DNA of 64,000 bases. Source: Atriophallophorus winterbourni. Lineage: Eukaryota > Platyhelminthes > Trematoda > Plagiorchiida > Microphallidae. Position 1 is the stretch's first letter, and each line of letters begins with the position of its first letter. The notes beneath the pieces are model-generated. The model was given only the letters and a program-made list of their open reading frames with translations, had not been told where the DNA came from and did not search any database. Shown here in pieces: positions 1-13,300 of the stretch. Where the stretch lies: NCBI GenBank assembly GCA_013407085.1, contig JACCGJ010008391.1:1-64000 (forward strand), written 5' to 3'. A program made the position numbers and the translations under genes.

Positions 1-195
1 GCAATCGTACGGTGCGTTTGTGTTGTGCAGCTAACGCCGTGCTAGATTGATTTGCCATTGGTAGTAAGCTGCATGCGGAAACATGCTGGAGTCTCAATGC
101 CTTCTCCATTTATATTTTTCTTTCTCATATCTGTCTTGGCCTGGGAAGTCCTTAACTCTGCGGCACTCTGGATCGGATTTGTGATTTCATGCAAC
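1..195 (+). repeat. short dispersed repeat family 1 (SINE-like), copy
   Basis: One of about ten copies of a 170-230 bp repeat in the first 24 kb. Shared blocks in this orientation are GCGGCTAAC-TGTGCTA, TTGGCCACCGGTAGTGAGC, CATGCTGGAGTCTCA-TACCA, CTCATATCTGTCTAGG, CTGACAGTATCTTAGCCCA and GTGCGGCACTTTG-CTGGATCA. No coding capacity; no convincing tRNA-type A/B boxes, so SINE is only a working label. Confidence 0.6.
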
Positions 196-410
196 CGCGC
201 AGTACTGTACTGTGCTGTGCGGCTAACATTGTGCTAAAATGATTGGCCACCGTCTGAGCTTCATGCCGGAGCACGTTTGGAGTCCTCAGTACCATTATCT
301 ATTTTCATCTCACATCTGTCTGGGCCAATGTATCCTGACAGTATCTTAGCCCACGTACAGTTTATGACTGTGCGGCACTTTGTCTGGATCAGACTTTCAT
401 ACATGACGCG
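196..410 (+). repeat. short dispersed repeat family 1, copy
   Basis: Almost full copy directly following the previous one head to tail; contains the TTGGCCACC, GACAGTATCTTAGCCCA and GTGCGGCACTTTG blocks. Confidence 0.6.
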
Positions 411-509
411 TAAGTTTTCCTGTTCTGCTGATTAGGGATCCAGTTAGATCAACCTACCATGTTCAAAATGGTTTGTTGTTCACTCTTTTCGTACTGGGTC
501 ACTGGCTGG

Positions 510-690
510 GCAATCATGCAGTACTGCAGCACCGCCAGTGGTGATGAGCTGCATGCGAAAACACGTTGGTTTCTCACTGCCATTTTGCTTTGATTGAGTT
601 TGCATCAACTTGGGCTACTTGTCAGATTCTCAGCCCACGTGTATTCTGTGATTGTGCGACACTTTGCCAGGATGCATGTTTGTAATTTGA
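510..690 (+). repeat. short dispersed repeat family 1, diverged copy
   Basis: Retains GCATGCGAAAACACG, AGATTCTCAGCCCACGTG and GTGCGACACTTTGCCAGGAT. Confidence 0.5.
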
Positions 691-972
691 TATGAATAGT
701 AATAATACTCGGTCACCCCACCCCATCTCTTTGCTGTACATCCTGAGCATTATTCTACAGCTCAATTCAGTGCAATTTATCATGGAACTTTATCTGATTC
801 TAGGCTTATGTTTTGATACACGTGTACACACACGCCCCCATATTGTCTAAGCCACTTTGATTACTTTATTGATACAAATTATAATGATGCTGATGATCAA
901 CATCCTTCTGCGCTGAAATTATCTGGAATATAGCTCGTTTGCCAGTGATTTGCTACCCCTCCATATGCACGG

Positions 973-1170
973 ATGTGCAATCGTGCAGCACTTCTGTGTT
1001 ATGCAGGTAACATCATGCTAAATTGATTTGCCACCGGCAATGAACTGCATGTGAATACACACAAGAGTCTCACTACCATTGCTATTTTCTTTTCCCATAT
1101 TTGTCTAGACTTACAGTCTTTGACTGTGCGTTACTGCCTGGATCATGCTTGTGGTTCGTACGCATATTTA
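973..1170 (+). repeat. short dispersed repeat family 1, copy
   Basis: Retains the GGATGTGCAATCGTGCAG start, GATTTGCCACCGGCAATGA and the CATATTTGTCTAGAC block; ends shortly before the first SVOP exon. Confidence 0.55.
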
Positions 1171-1195
1171 ACCCTTCTTTGCTTTTGACCCACAG

Positions 1196-1320
1196 ACATT
1201 TTTCACAGTTCTCGCAATGATCTCCGCTTACGGGTTTCTCACTGCAATCAGTCCCACATACATTTGGATCATCATCTTGCGATTTATGGTCGGTTTTGCC
1301 ATTGGTGGCGCTAGCAGCAG
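1196..1320 (+). CDS. SVOP: SVOP-like exon (TM3-TM4)
   Basis: Acceptor CTTTTGACCCACAG, donor GTATGT. Reads TFFTVLAMISAYGFLTAIS through RFMVGFAIGGASS and ends in phase 2. It is the first exon in the window; an exon before it is required because it starts mid-domain. Confidence 0.88.
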
Positions 1321-4300
1321 GTATGTTTGTTCTATACTTTGCGACACGAGTCATTTCACCTGACCTATACCAATTACCCCTGCATTTTATCCATTTCAGT
1401 TTCGCGCTCATGTCCGAGTATCTGCCTAAAAAACCGAGAGCAAAGGTTCTGCTTGCCTTTCAGGTACGTTTTCACCTTGCTATTATTTACTCTCAATCCA
1501 GTTGTATGCATATGTGCTTATGCGTGTGTATGTGTTTGTATATGCATCTATGCATGGATTTACTGGCGCGGAATCTGACAAATTTAACCATTGAGTTCAG
1601 TTGTAAATTGATTGTTGTTTATCTTAAAATGAACCCTGGTGCCTAATATGCTGCTCAGTTCCCTTGCGCTTACACTCTACTACTCGTTTCAGCAGACAGT
1701 TAGCTCAGATTACTTGCAGACACGAACGAATGCTGGACCAATCAGCCTTAAACACTGGTCTATATAGCATGCTCGGGCTATTTTAACAGCGTTGCCTGAG
1801 TCGGTCGAGCCATGTCTATCAAATGAAAAGATGTCTTGCTTTAAATGTGTTCCCTATTGGCAATTGTTATCAGGAAGCCGAGATTTTGGGTGGGCCTGCA
1901 GTGCGAAACATGTGAAAGCTCTGGAACTGGTACCTACGTCGTGAGAAATATGAACTCTCAAACGTTGGCTTTTGAGTCTGAGTTTGAAGCTTCAAGTTTC
2001 CGTTAAGTGGATGCTAATATTATTGACTGAATGGCAATCATGCCGGATAGATCATGTTCGTATGGTTCAAATGTTGAAACATTTCATCATTTTTGCAAGG
2101 CACATGAACCCTGCTTTATCTGATAAAAGCAAACCACTAAAACCGGTTGTTGGCTGCGTTTTCGACGAAAATGCACACAACACAGGTATTTTTATTGCAT
2201 ACTTGGTTGACATCAATTGAGAAGGTAGCTTACGCATAACGAACTTAGGTGTTCAGGTATAACATCACAGCTTGTTCCCGGGTCAAACGTTGCCACACTC
2301 GCTAGTGACCCATTTATCATCACCTCTCGTCACGCGCACTTGCATTTCGCTTCCAGCTTCGACTTGTTCTTGTTTTTGCTTTTGCTCATCGTTCACTTTT
2401 TCACCTATTTTCTTTTTGCCACGTGATTTCGCAAGTGATCTCTCTTCGATTCTAATTGTCGACCTCTCGATATTTGCACCATTGTTTTCCCATAGATATT
2501 TTGGGCTATTGGATGCACACTTGAAGTTGGCTTGGGCTATCTGATTCTGCCTCGCTTCGGCTGGAGATGGCTCGTCTTCGCTTCTGCCTTACCGCTTGCC
2601 CTATTCCTTTTTCTTCTCAAAGTGAGTTGATTTTTTTCATTTCGAATATATTGTCTCAACGCAGTAAACCTCTTTTTGATGTTATGGTTATATGGTTATG
2701 AAAGCACAAGTATGATCCAGGTAAAGACCCGCACTATCATAGATTGCACGTGGGAGAAGATACTGTCAAGTTGCCAAGGCCTAGACAGATTTCAGAAAGA
2801 AAATAGAAATGGTAGTGGGACTCCAGCTTGTTTCAACATGCAACTAACTCTCGGTGGCCAATCAATTTAGCACAATGTTCGCCGCACAGCACAGAAGTAC
2901 TGTACTATTGCACATTGAGTAAAATGAACCAAACGTTCGTTAGGACTATTCGAATATCGATTTTTGGCTCGACTCGGTAAGGTTTGCTCCAATATCTTCT
3001 AGTCCAATCATGATTGATCAGTTCTCCTTGTTGGTGACATTGCGTTATCTTATACAAATGGTTGATTATTCCTCGCCCGCTATTTTCTGTGAAATAGAAT
3101 TGATCGCTTACTACATCGTGTGCGACTATTAATGCGAAAACTGCCCACAGTTCTCTTCCCATAAGCTTGGATAACCTGATAGTGTCTTAGCTCCTACTTA
3201 GTCGGTAACTGTTTGGAACTTTGTCTGACTTCAGCCGTGTTTTTATACACATTATATTTTCTCTTTTATACACATTTTCTCTTCAACTTATTGTTCGTTC
3301 CATTTTTGACTTTTGTTATATGAAGCCGAATTGGTGTCAACCCCAGATCATTTAGAGATTCACATGTTATATTTGTCTTCATACCTCGTCGTCTGTGTTA
3401 AAATTCTAGCATGGCCGCATTCGCTCGTTAACATTTTGTTTTCACGTTCGGCTATGATCGATGGTCACAGTATTTGTGACTCATTTTTTTACTCGTCAAA
3501 TCATTAAATACCATGCAAATCTTTGACAAATCAATGCAGGCTACAATCACTCTGTTTTCGGGCACTGTGGTAGAAAATGAGCATATTTGAAGAGATCGAT
3601 CCGAAACCACAGATGGTTATTTACGTTGACTGTCTAACGAGTGTGCTTCTATCCCGCACAGCAATGTATAAAAATTCGATCGTTCAGAATCAGATCCTTT
3701 AATTTAATTACCCTCATTTGCTGTCCTCTGTGGAACTCTTCTCGTGAACGGTCATAATGGAGTAAAGATTGGGAAATACAATGAGCGAGTTTGTGTTCAA
3801 TTTTTACTCTCTTTTGATAAACCATTACCGTTAGTCGCGATCCAAGCCTTTAGAGGTCTCCGTTCAATAATAGAGTGCCGTAATACGCATATATGGAATC
3901 ACAAGCCTGATTCAGGCAAATTACCGGACAGTCGTAAACTGCACATGCGCTAATATAATCTCCGGTTGCACAGATATGCGAAACGTGGAAATGGTAGTAG
4001 GACTCCAGCTTGTTTCCGCATGCAGCTCAGTGCCAGTAATAAATCAGTTTACAACGGTGTTAGCTGCGCACTTCAGGACTATTTCACGACTGCAAATCTG
4101 AGCTCTTGCGTTACAGTTAACTGGGTGTTCCTAATGCTAAGCGAGTCAGCGATACGATTTACTGTTCAGTTTGCAAAAACCCACGGAAACTGTCAATCGC
4201 GCTCTTATATAATTTTATTTAGATGAACAATAAACCTTGATACATTCTTTATTGGCCTGTGCCAAAAGCATTTGATCTTATCTGCGAAATATGTAAAAGT

Positions 4301-7300
4301 AATGGCTAATCCATTCTTTTTGTTGGGAAATCCTTTAGTACCATCAAAACTTATCGAAGATGACGGTTTTATTACTCGTCGAAGCTTCTCATCTAATATG
4401 TATGGTATAATGAATTCAACGTGCAATTACCAGTCCGTATCCGTTTGTGAGCTCTGAAAGACTACAAAGCTATCAGTGTTTTCCATTGAGAGCTTTCTGC
4501 AAATGGATGCAACCTTCTATCATTCGTGCTAATTCGATGTAACTGCAGTGAACATGACGGGGTGAGAAAAGACTAGTTACAATTGCTGCATAGTCATCGC
4601 TTATCCCTACATCAATCAATTATCATATGCTGTCTGCCTTGACCTTAAATCACCGTGCAGTTTTGTCCTAGCCCACTATAATCCGCGCTTCGCCCAAGGC
4701 GTCGCCGCGAAGCGCCTGAACTTGATTGGGTGTGCGAGATATTAATTATACTTTGACCTCAACACTTTCTGCTCTTGACGTCGTTATGCGAAATATTTAC
4801 CTTCCTCTTACTAGACCCCACTATCTGTTCAGCCCTTTCTTATTCGCTTTACCCGTTATTGTTTCTAATCACGCTCAAGGGCCAACATTTCTGCTTTTAC
4901 CGAGCTGCGATTTGATGGCCTTTAAATATTTTTACATTTAGAACCATGAACGGTGTCTCTGCGGATTTAAGTCGCTATCCGATTGTTGATCGACACTTCT
5001 GAGAATCTGACAGAGTCTGATCAGAGTCATTATGTCCGGTGATGTACGCCAACTTTATGAGTTTCTTGCTACCTGCGATACCAATATGTCGTTCACGGCC
5101 TTCAAAACGGGCGTGCATAAAATTGATTACTCCACGTTTTCCCCCGCTTTTTTCGTTAAATTTTAACACTTTCTGTTGGCCAAATGCATCATCTTTTCGC
5201 ATCTATGGAGGCCAATTTTGAACGAATACGAGATAGCGTGAATAATATTACTGGATCATATGTAGAAAATCTCAATCAATGCAAATTGTAACTTGATGTC
5301 GGGACCTGTTCGTCAATTTTTATTAATTTTTCGGTGAAATTATTGTAATTGCTGAAAATTCGTGTATACGAATAAAACCAATTTCTTCTTCCTTTTATTC
5401 TGGGGCCGTTTCAGATTTAAACATGCGGCGACGATTTAAATTGCGATAAAAAATTTCCACGCACAATGTTAACTTTATTATTTATTTTTGTATCGTCTAA
5501 ATAATTTGATTTCTAAAAGATCATGTACACGGATAAAACGGTTTTCTTTTATTGCATTTCATTGTCACTGATCACCATAGTATGCATACCATTTTATCAT
5601 TCATAATGTTCCCAAACTGCCACGTAATGCCCTTCATGTTGTGCATTGAAACTCCAGTTTTTACCCGAATCTCCTCGTTACTTGGTCACCGCTGGCCGCC
5701 TTTCTGACGCTGACATAGCGATCAAGAATATGTTTCGTATGAACCGGGTTGAACCACTTGTCGGCCGTTTAGTGTCCTCGGCTGTGACTGTAAGTCTAAA
5801 TTATGTGTATCGTTTTATTGTTTCTTGTTTCAACGCTTGCGGGCCGCGGCGATACTTTAAACTGGTATTTCTGCGATGCTTTTCGTAATACAATGAGTCC
5901 TTGAGGTACAACAAATTGTGTACCGTTTTGGGCCTTAACGGAGTCGCTGGTGAGTTCAATGGGTCGGGGTTGGCCTCATTCGCTTAAACCCCAAACCATT
6001 AATTGATGCATCTGATAATATCCACGCATTGGCGATTTGGCAGTATTCCAGTCTACACTCATCCATAACCCTATTAAAATCTAGCTTCCCTTTAGCGGTC
6101 TCCAATAAGATATAACCTCACCATGCTAAAGAGCCAGAATCTGGGTACATTTAAGGATTTCAAAGCCCGGCGATTGTTGCATTGCAGTTTCAAGGTTTCA
6201 GGCCATTCGGTTTATTCAACGAAAACGTTTCCACTCTACTTGCTCACATGCACACACTTCTTAAATGGTACAGCGAGTAGTGCATGGCATTTAAGTAAAT
6301 CGTTTTTCCTAATTCTGAAAAATCTTCAATATTTCCATATGCTTGTGCTTCAATGCATATGTATATATCGTTGATTGTGGCAAATGGAAATTTAAAAAAC
6401 GCTTGCCAGATTTCACCCATCGTTTCACGACTTCTTTGAAATTTTTGTTTTTGGTACTTATCTGTCTATAACACGTTAATCGATCATACATACTATTCCA
6501 CACATACTGCACATGTACTTTTATATCCTGCATTTTTCCATCATTCATTCTAAATACGCATATTGAAAAGTACAACCAACTCAGCTGTCCTGCTTTCTTC
6601 AATTCCACGTGCAACTTTCTATACGTCGTTTTACGCCTAATTTCATTTCCATATTCATAGAAAAATAACGGGGTGAGCAACTGGGTTTTTCCATGATCTG
6701 ATTTGCTTTCACCTTGGCCACACAATTTGACTAGTCAGTCCCATTTCGGCCATTTCCCATCCGCTGTTGCTGTTTCCTATTTCCTACTTATTATTGTCAA
6801 TATTTAAAACCACGGTATGATGGAGATGTGAATTTAGCACGTAAATTAAATCAAACACTGCGATAGAATTCGAATGGAGGTTAGACGTTATATTGTCGGC
6901 CTCCTACGGTCGATGTCGACCATGGATGTACATCACAATCGTGTGAATTTTCATGTTCTACAGCTTTGTGAGTGACTAAACAGTCCGATTCGGGAGGAAC
7001 AATCTCTCCCGCAGCGCTTGCAACGATAGTCAGAACTCTGTTGTATTGCATCAGTTGCAAGGCGGCGGCGTGATCTGCGTTCAGCAGCCAAGAGCAGTAT
7101 CTGCTCCTCCCCAGCATGCAGACGACGCTTTACACAATGCCTCCAATGTGAGCGGTCAAGGGCAGGTTCTTCTCAACTGGCGGGTCAATGCCAACAGGTT
7201 CCATATCTCTTTTACAAACGTCTTTGCACGCAAGTGCGGTCTCCCCGATGGTCGACTTCCTGATTGCAACTCACCATAGAGTAGATCTTTAAGAATACGA

Positions 7301-10300
7301 CTATTTTCCATTCTGTAGACATCGCCAAGCCACCGCAGGCGGCGCTGACGTATAGGGTGAAACATGCTGGCAGACCAGCTTTTGAAGTCACTACCAGCAT
7401 TAGTCCCTTTGTCCATCCACGATATGTTGCAAGACGACGACAGATAGCTTCAATGATGGAACCCATTCAGCTTCCTTTCGTGTCTTGCGTGGGAGGTTTC
7501 ACTGCCGTACAGTAAAGCATTTAGTACGCATGCGCTGTATACCATCATCTTTGTCTTTATAGTCAACTTGCGGTTACCCCAAACACGAGTGTGTAATAGG
7601 GACAAAATGACAGCTGCTCTTCTAATCTGCTTATCAAGCTCCGTGTCTAGCGAGAGGTTGAACCAAGCAATGGTTGAACCAAGGTATGTGAACTGATGTA
7701 CTGATTCATGCCTACAGTTTCCAACAGTGATGATGGGAGGCGATACAATCCCTTGACCAAGGGCTTTGGTCTTGCTCATGCTGATTGTTAGACCAAAGTC
7801 TTTGCATGCCGACGAAAAACAGTCCATTAGAGACTGGGTGCTCTTGGGAGTGAGCAATAAAGGCTGCATCGTCGGCAAACAGCAGGTCACGGATTAGCAC
7901 ATTTCGTGCCTTGGTTTGTGCTCTCAACCGGTTCAGGTTGAAAAGCTTGCATCACTCGCGCGCGTAGGTAAATTCTTTTGTCCTCGTCCTGAAAGCTTCA
8001 GAAGCAGAGCAAAGAAAATGCCGAACAGCGTGGGAGCAAGAACACACCCTTGTTTGACGCCTCGGCGAATTTCAAAGGCTTCTGAGCTGAAACCGTTAAA
8101 ATGGACTGAGCCCTTCATGCCTGAGTGGAACGAAATAACGAGCTTGAGCAGTCTTGGGGGCAGCCTATCAAATCAAGCATTTTGAAAAGACCCTCCTTGC
8201 TGACGTAGTTGAATTCCTTCCGCAATTCTACGGTCTACCAAATGTTCACAAAGAAGGTATCCCACTATGTCCAATCGTTTCATTGCTCGGAGCACCTATG
8301 CATAGATTGTCGAAAGAACCACGAAGAAAACTCCTACATCTCGTCAGAAGCTCGGACTATTCCGAAATCTCGGCAGAAGCATTCCTCAAAAAACTGCAAA
8401 AACGTGAAGATAACTGACGACAAGCTGATGTTCTCCTTCGATGTCACGGCCCTATTTACCTCAATCGAACTTAGATTCACCAATCAAACAATTTCATCGC
8501 TGCTAACGGAACACGAACAACGTATGTCGGAAATCCAATCACTCATGAGGAACTAAATACACTCTTGGACCTTTGTCTCCACACTCAATTCAAGTTCAAT
8601 GGAGAATTGTATGAGCAGATCAAAGGAACTCCAATTGGGTCACCTATCTCTGGACTGATAGCGGAAGCAGTAATGCAGAGATTAGAACGCATTGCCATTC
8701 CTCTAATAGAACCGAAACTTTGGGTACGCTACGCGGACGACACTTTCCTCATAATCAAGAAATCGCAAGTCGAATACGCTCATAGACTACTGAATTGCGT
8801 CTTCACAGGAATACAGTTAACAAAGAAACTGAAATCAACAGTTCTCTACCGTTCTTGGATGTCCTCGTCGCTAGAATTGACACGGATCCCTCCAGACAAG
8901 TGTCTATCGGAAACGCACATACGGACCAAATCTTAAACTTTAAAAGTAAGTACACAAAAGGAGCTGCGTACGAACGCTGTTCAACCGAGCGCACACGTAT
9001 TACAACTCGTCTGAAACGCTGGTAGAAGAAGAAAAATACTTTTTAAGGTCCTCAAAAAACGGTTACCCGCAAAACTTTATACTAGAATACAAATCGCCAA
9101 GAAGCTTGTTTACGGAGCAACCAAACTCCCAGGTCTGGAAACCCATATCACACATTGAGAATGTTTCAGAAACCTCTCAAACTTATATTGTCATAAGCAT
9201 CTTCTTGGAGCATTTGCTTAATCGTATGTGTAGTCAAATAAGGTGACGACGAATGCTTGTTCTGATGCAGGGCAGTGAAAGCTCAAATGAAGATACCGTG
9301 CCAATGCCCCTCGTACTCGTTTACGAAACTTCATCGATTACTTAAATCCTCATTTACAGGCATTTCCATCATGATCGATCACTTGTTCCATTCGAGTTGT
9401 ACGTTTGTGCCTACTGTTCTATAGATTCCAGGACTTTTATCTCCCATTTTGAGATTTCACGGTCGCGGTTGTATGGAAGTTAAATATTTGCTACTTGCTG
9501 CCGGTGAACTGCTGTTACTAATGTTGATAATGACTGCGCTTCATGTGATTTCTTGTTTATCATACTGTTATTAGATCATCTTTGCGCTTCCCGTATTATG
9601 AAACCTGTGGATTGATCAGGATATCGAACGTTTACCATCCGCATTTATTTTCATGCCTCTTGCTGTCTTATTCCTCATAGGTCCAAAAACTTGGCAGCTT
9701 CCGGGAGTTGTTCAACAAGGTCTACCTCTCCACCACCTTGATGATACTTCCGATTTGGTTTGGTGCTGCGTTCACCTATTACGGCGTGGTACTCATCGGC
9801 TCCGAGATATTTCGCTTTAAAAATTCATGTTTCGGTGGTAAGCATTGCCGAATATTATTCTTGTTAAACTCGAGCTATTTCGATTTTCACTTGGAATGTC
9901 ATCCTTCTCCACGGTACCTCTGTGCGGTGCGGCTAACCGTGCCAAGTTGATTGGCCACCGGTAGTGAGCTGCATACTGAAACACGCTGGAGTCTCACTAC
10001 CATTTCCTGTTCTTTTTTCTTCCTCATATCTGTCTAGGTCTGGGCAACCTGACAGTATCTTAGCCCATGTGGACTCTGTGACTGCGGCACTTTCCCTGAT
10101 CAAGCTTGTGCTTACATATACTTTCCAGAAATTGCGACACTTGTGACATGCTGTGGGAATTCTAGAATTTGAACACATTGGATGTTCACAATAGTTTGAG
10201 TGTCACTATTTTCTCATTTACTCATCCCAACGCCACACGGTTTATTTCCCATTCTGATCCTTATGTGTCAGCTCTCGTTATTTTGTCTAGTCTGTGTCAA

Positions 10301-13300
10301 AGTATCTGCCCCGGGCAATGCCATTTATTCATGCCCCTTCCGACACCCATTCACTTGTTAGTCATATCATTGTTGTATGACAGTTATGCATCGGTACTCC
10401 GTGTCGTTACATTGCTTTCTTTACGGCAATCGCTTGTGTTGTTTGTGTTTATAAGACAAAATGCTTTATTCCGAAATATTCGTAATTTCAGTTGGTATTC
10501 TGTAACCTTGTTATGTGTGAAATCACATGCCTGCATCCGGACAACCTTGAAAGCACTCTGCGACTGGTATGGTATGGTATTAAGCACAAGCCTGATCCAG
10601 GCAAAGTGCCGCACAGTCACAGACTGCACGTGGGCTAAGATACTGTCAGGTTGCCCAGGTCAAGACACATATGAGGAAGAAAAACGAACAGGAAATGGTA
10701 GTGAGACTCCAGCGCGTTTCAACATGCAGCTCACTACCCTTGGCCGATCATTTTAGCACGATGTTAGCCGCACAGCACAGAAATACTGCACGATTGCACA
10801 TCGTGAAGAATAGCTTGTCATTATGTATTACAATGCTAAACTGAATAAATCAACAACCCTGGAGCAAAAATCAAAGTGGATACAACAAGCATTTAGATTT
10901 TTAGTTGACTGATACCTTCGCATACAAGAATGATTTTCATGATAACTTTGTCTGTTGCAGTATTGCTACAGGGAAACGGGTAGCTTTCTGATGTGCTCAG
11001 GCGTCAGACCGACTCTTCCATTAAGCATTTATCCGTCAGCTTGATACTCTTACAATCTCATAGGAGAATAATTAGCATTCCAAATCTTTCTTCGAAATTT
11101 ACGTTAATGTTTAATAGAAAAAAACAGTACACGATCAAAGACAAAAATGAAAAAAATCTCAACGCAATATGTGTTACCTCAATCGCCGAATTGCAATAAA
11201 TTTTGGACAAAGATATCTGGGGGCGACGATTGATCGACTTGAGAATGTCAATATGCTATGCTTCGATCACGAGTGAAAAAGTGTTGCTTCAAAATAATTT
11301 CCAGCAAATGTTCGTAGGAGACATCTGGCGCGAGATATAATTTCGATGAAACATCTTATCATCACAAAACTATCATGGAAGCAGTGTGCGGAAAATTGCA
11401 GTGGAACAGTACATGTGATGAAGTAGTATATAACGGATCCTAAATCGAGAAATCAGTTTAAGCCTAACGCCTACCAAACTCATTAACCGCATGGGTTTTG
11501 TGTTTGATGTGTTTCAAGTCCATGGTTTTACACTCATCCATATGCGTGTCGCCACAAGTGATTAAGCAAGGTGATCGTGCTAACTTTATCCAACCTTGGC
11601 GAAACATCTAATCAGCACTCCAAAGCCCCCGATGTCGTGCGATTGCTCTGTAGTACGCTTAAACTCTCTCAAATTCTCTTAATTTAGCTGTAGATTTATA
11701 TTTATGGATTCCGTGTTTCATTGAACTGAACTCGACTGTGCACTTGTATCACCCCCACCAGGTCCCTCAGTGCTCACTCAATCCGCTAGCGTTCATGCTG
11801 TGTACAGAAACACACAACTACACTGTATCGATTGATTCAACCAAAATGGGTGACCCTGAACTTGCGCGACATGTGTTGCAGATTTCATTCGGCTGCACCA
11901 AATAAATCGATCAATAAACCTGCTGAATCACGGAGCGAAGCATATTAAATTTAGTTTGACCTGTTCTGCGTTGATTATGGTATTGAGCGGCTATGAGCTG
12001 ATTCTTGACTGTTCTAATGTTCAGAGTGATCAATCAGACTATCGTTCTAGGTGTCGATGGTGTTTGAAAATGAGCTGATTACTTTAATGCCTACGCCAGA
12101 CAGACAAGAGCAAATCTTCACCACTATTTTTACCTGAGTGCACCCATTTCGTTCTAATATGCGCGAGTAGATACTGGTAGTCTCAAACCGATATTTACAT
12201 ATTATCTAAATGTTCTGTGCTTGTTTGAAACATACATGTTCGAAAGATCGATTTTTTAAATATCACGATTCGCAGTTCCACCGATAGCATTGTTTTAACC
12301 CTTTCATGTCTGAATTATTTTCTAACCCGAAATAAAATATTTTTCTTCGGAAACGAGTTGCCCAGGGATGAAATAACACAAATAATATAAAAAGTTTGTG
12401 ATATTCACATAATTGAGAAAATAACAAAATGTAACCAATTGGTTACATCCGGCATAAGTCACCAGTGTACGATTTTGGTGACTTCTGCCGGATGTAACAT
12501 AAAGGTTATATCTATTTAAACGCAACGCATTTCGAAGATTTTCTGATTTATTCCAATTTTTTTACATAATGTCTTTGTAGGCATGACTAAGTTTATACTG
12601 GAACAAAATTTATAATAACTGAGACTTTCACACGATTTTTATTCGGCTCGCAAAACTGCGAATTGTGAGGATAGGTTCGTAACCCGTACCAGCACATACT
12701 TTCTCTTTCACTGTGGACAAGTCAATGATGATTGCGAACAAAGAAGAAAACCACCCTGCAGTTGACAAAATTCTGTATGCCACCGTGCAAAACAAATTCG
12801 GAAAATTCAGTTAGAATTAGCTTAAAATGACTTGCGAAGTTCATGTAACCAAAAGGTTACATCCGTCCTGAAAGGGTTAACGTATTATTTTTTCAGATTA
12901 ATGTCTTATTATTTTAAATGCCACCGCTTGTTCTGTCCTACTTATTCTTCTTCTATTATCGTGGTGATAGCTTTTTCATGTGATATTTTACAACTGGTAA
13001 TAAATCCACGCTATGATTTTCATTCTATCCTGACATTCGTTACCCATCAATCGGCTTGGAATAGATGTCTACGGCTTGAACTTGCTACACGTACTTTCTG
13101 CGTGGTACACTACCTGGCTGTATGATCTGGTTCATCTTATAGGGACATTTTTCCATAAACATTTATGATCCGCGATGTGACGATATTTGCCTATTTATGT
13201 TTGTGTTTGGAACGCTCTTGTTTCAAGATTACGTTCAAACAACACCCAACCAAGGGTGCATGGCTATTTTGTTGGCTATTATCAGCTGTGACAATCATTT

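Noticed and set aside
1..410. Family 1 repeats as tRNA-derived SINEs.
   Set aside because: No convincing A and B boxes or cloverleaf; kept as an unclassified dispersed repeat.
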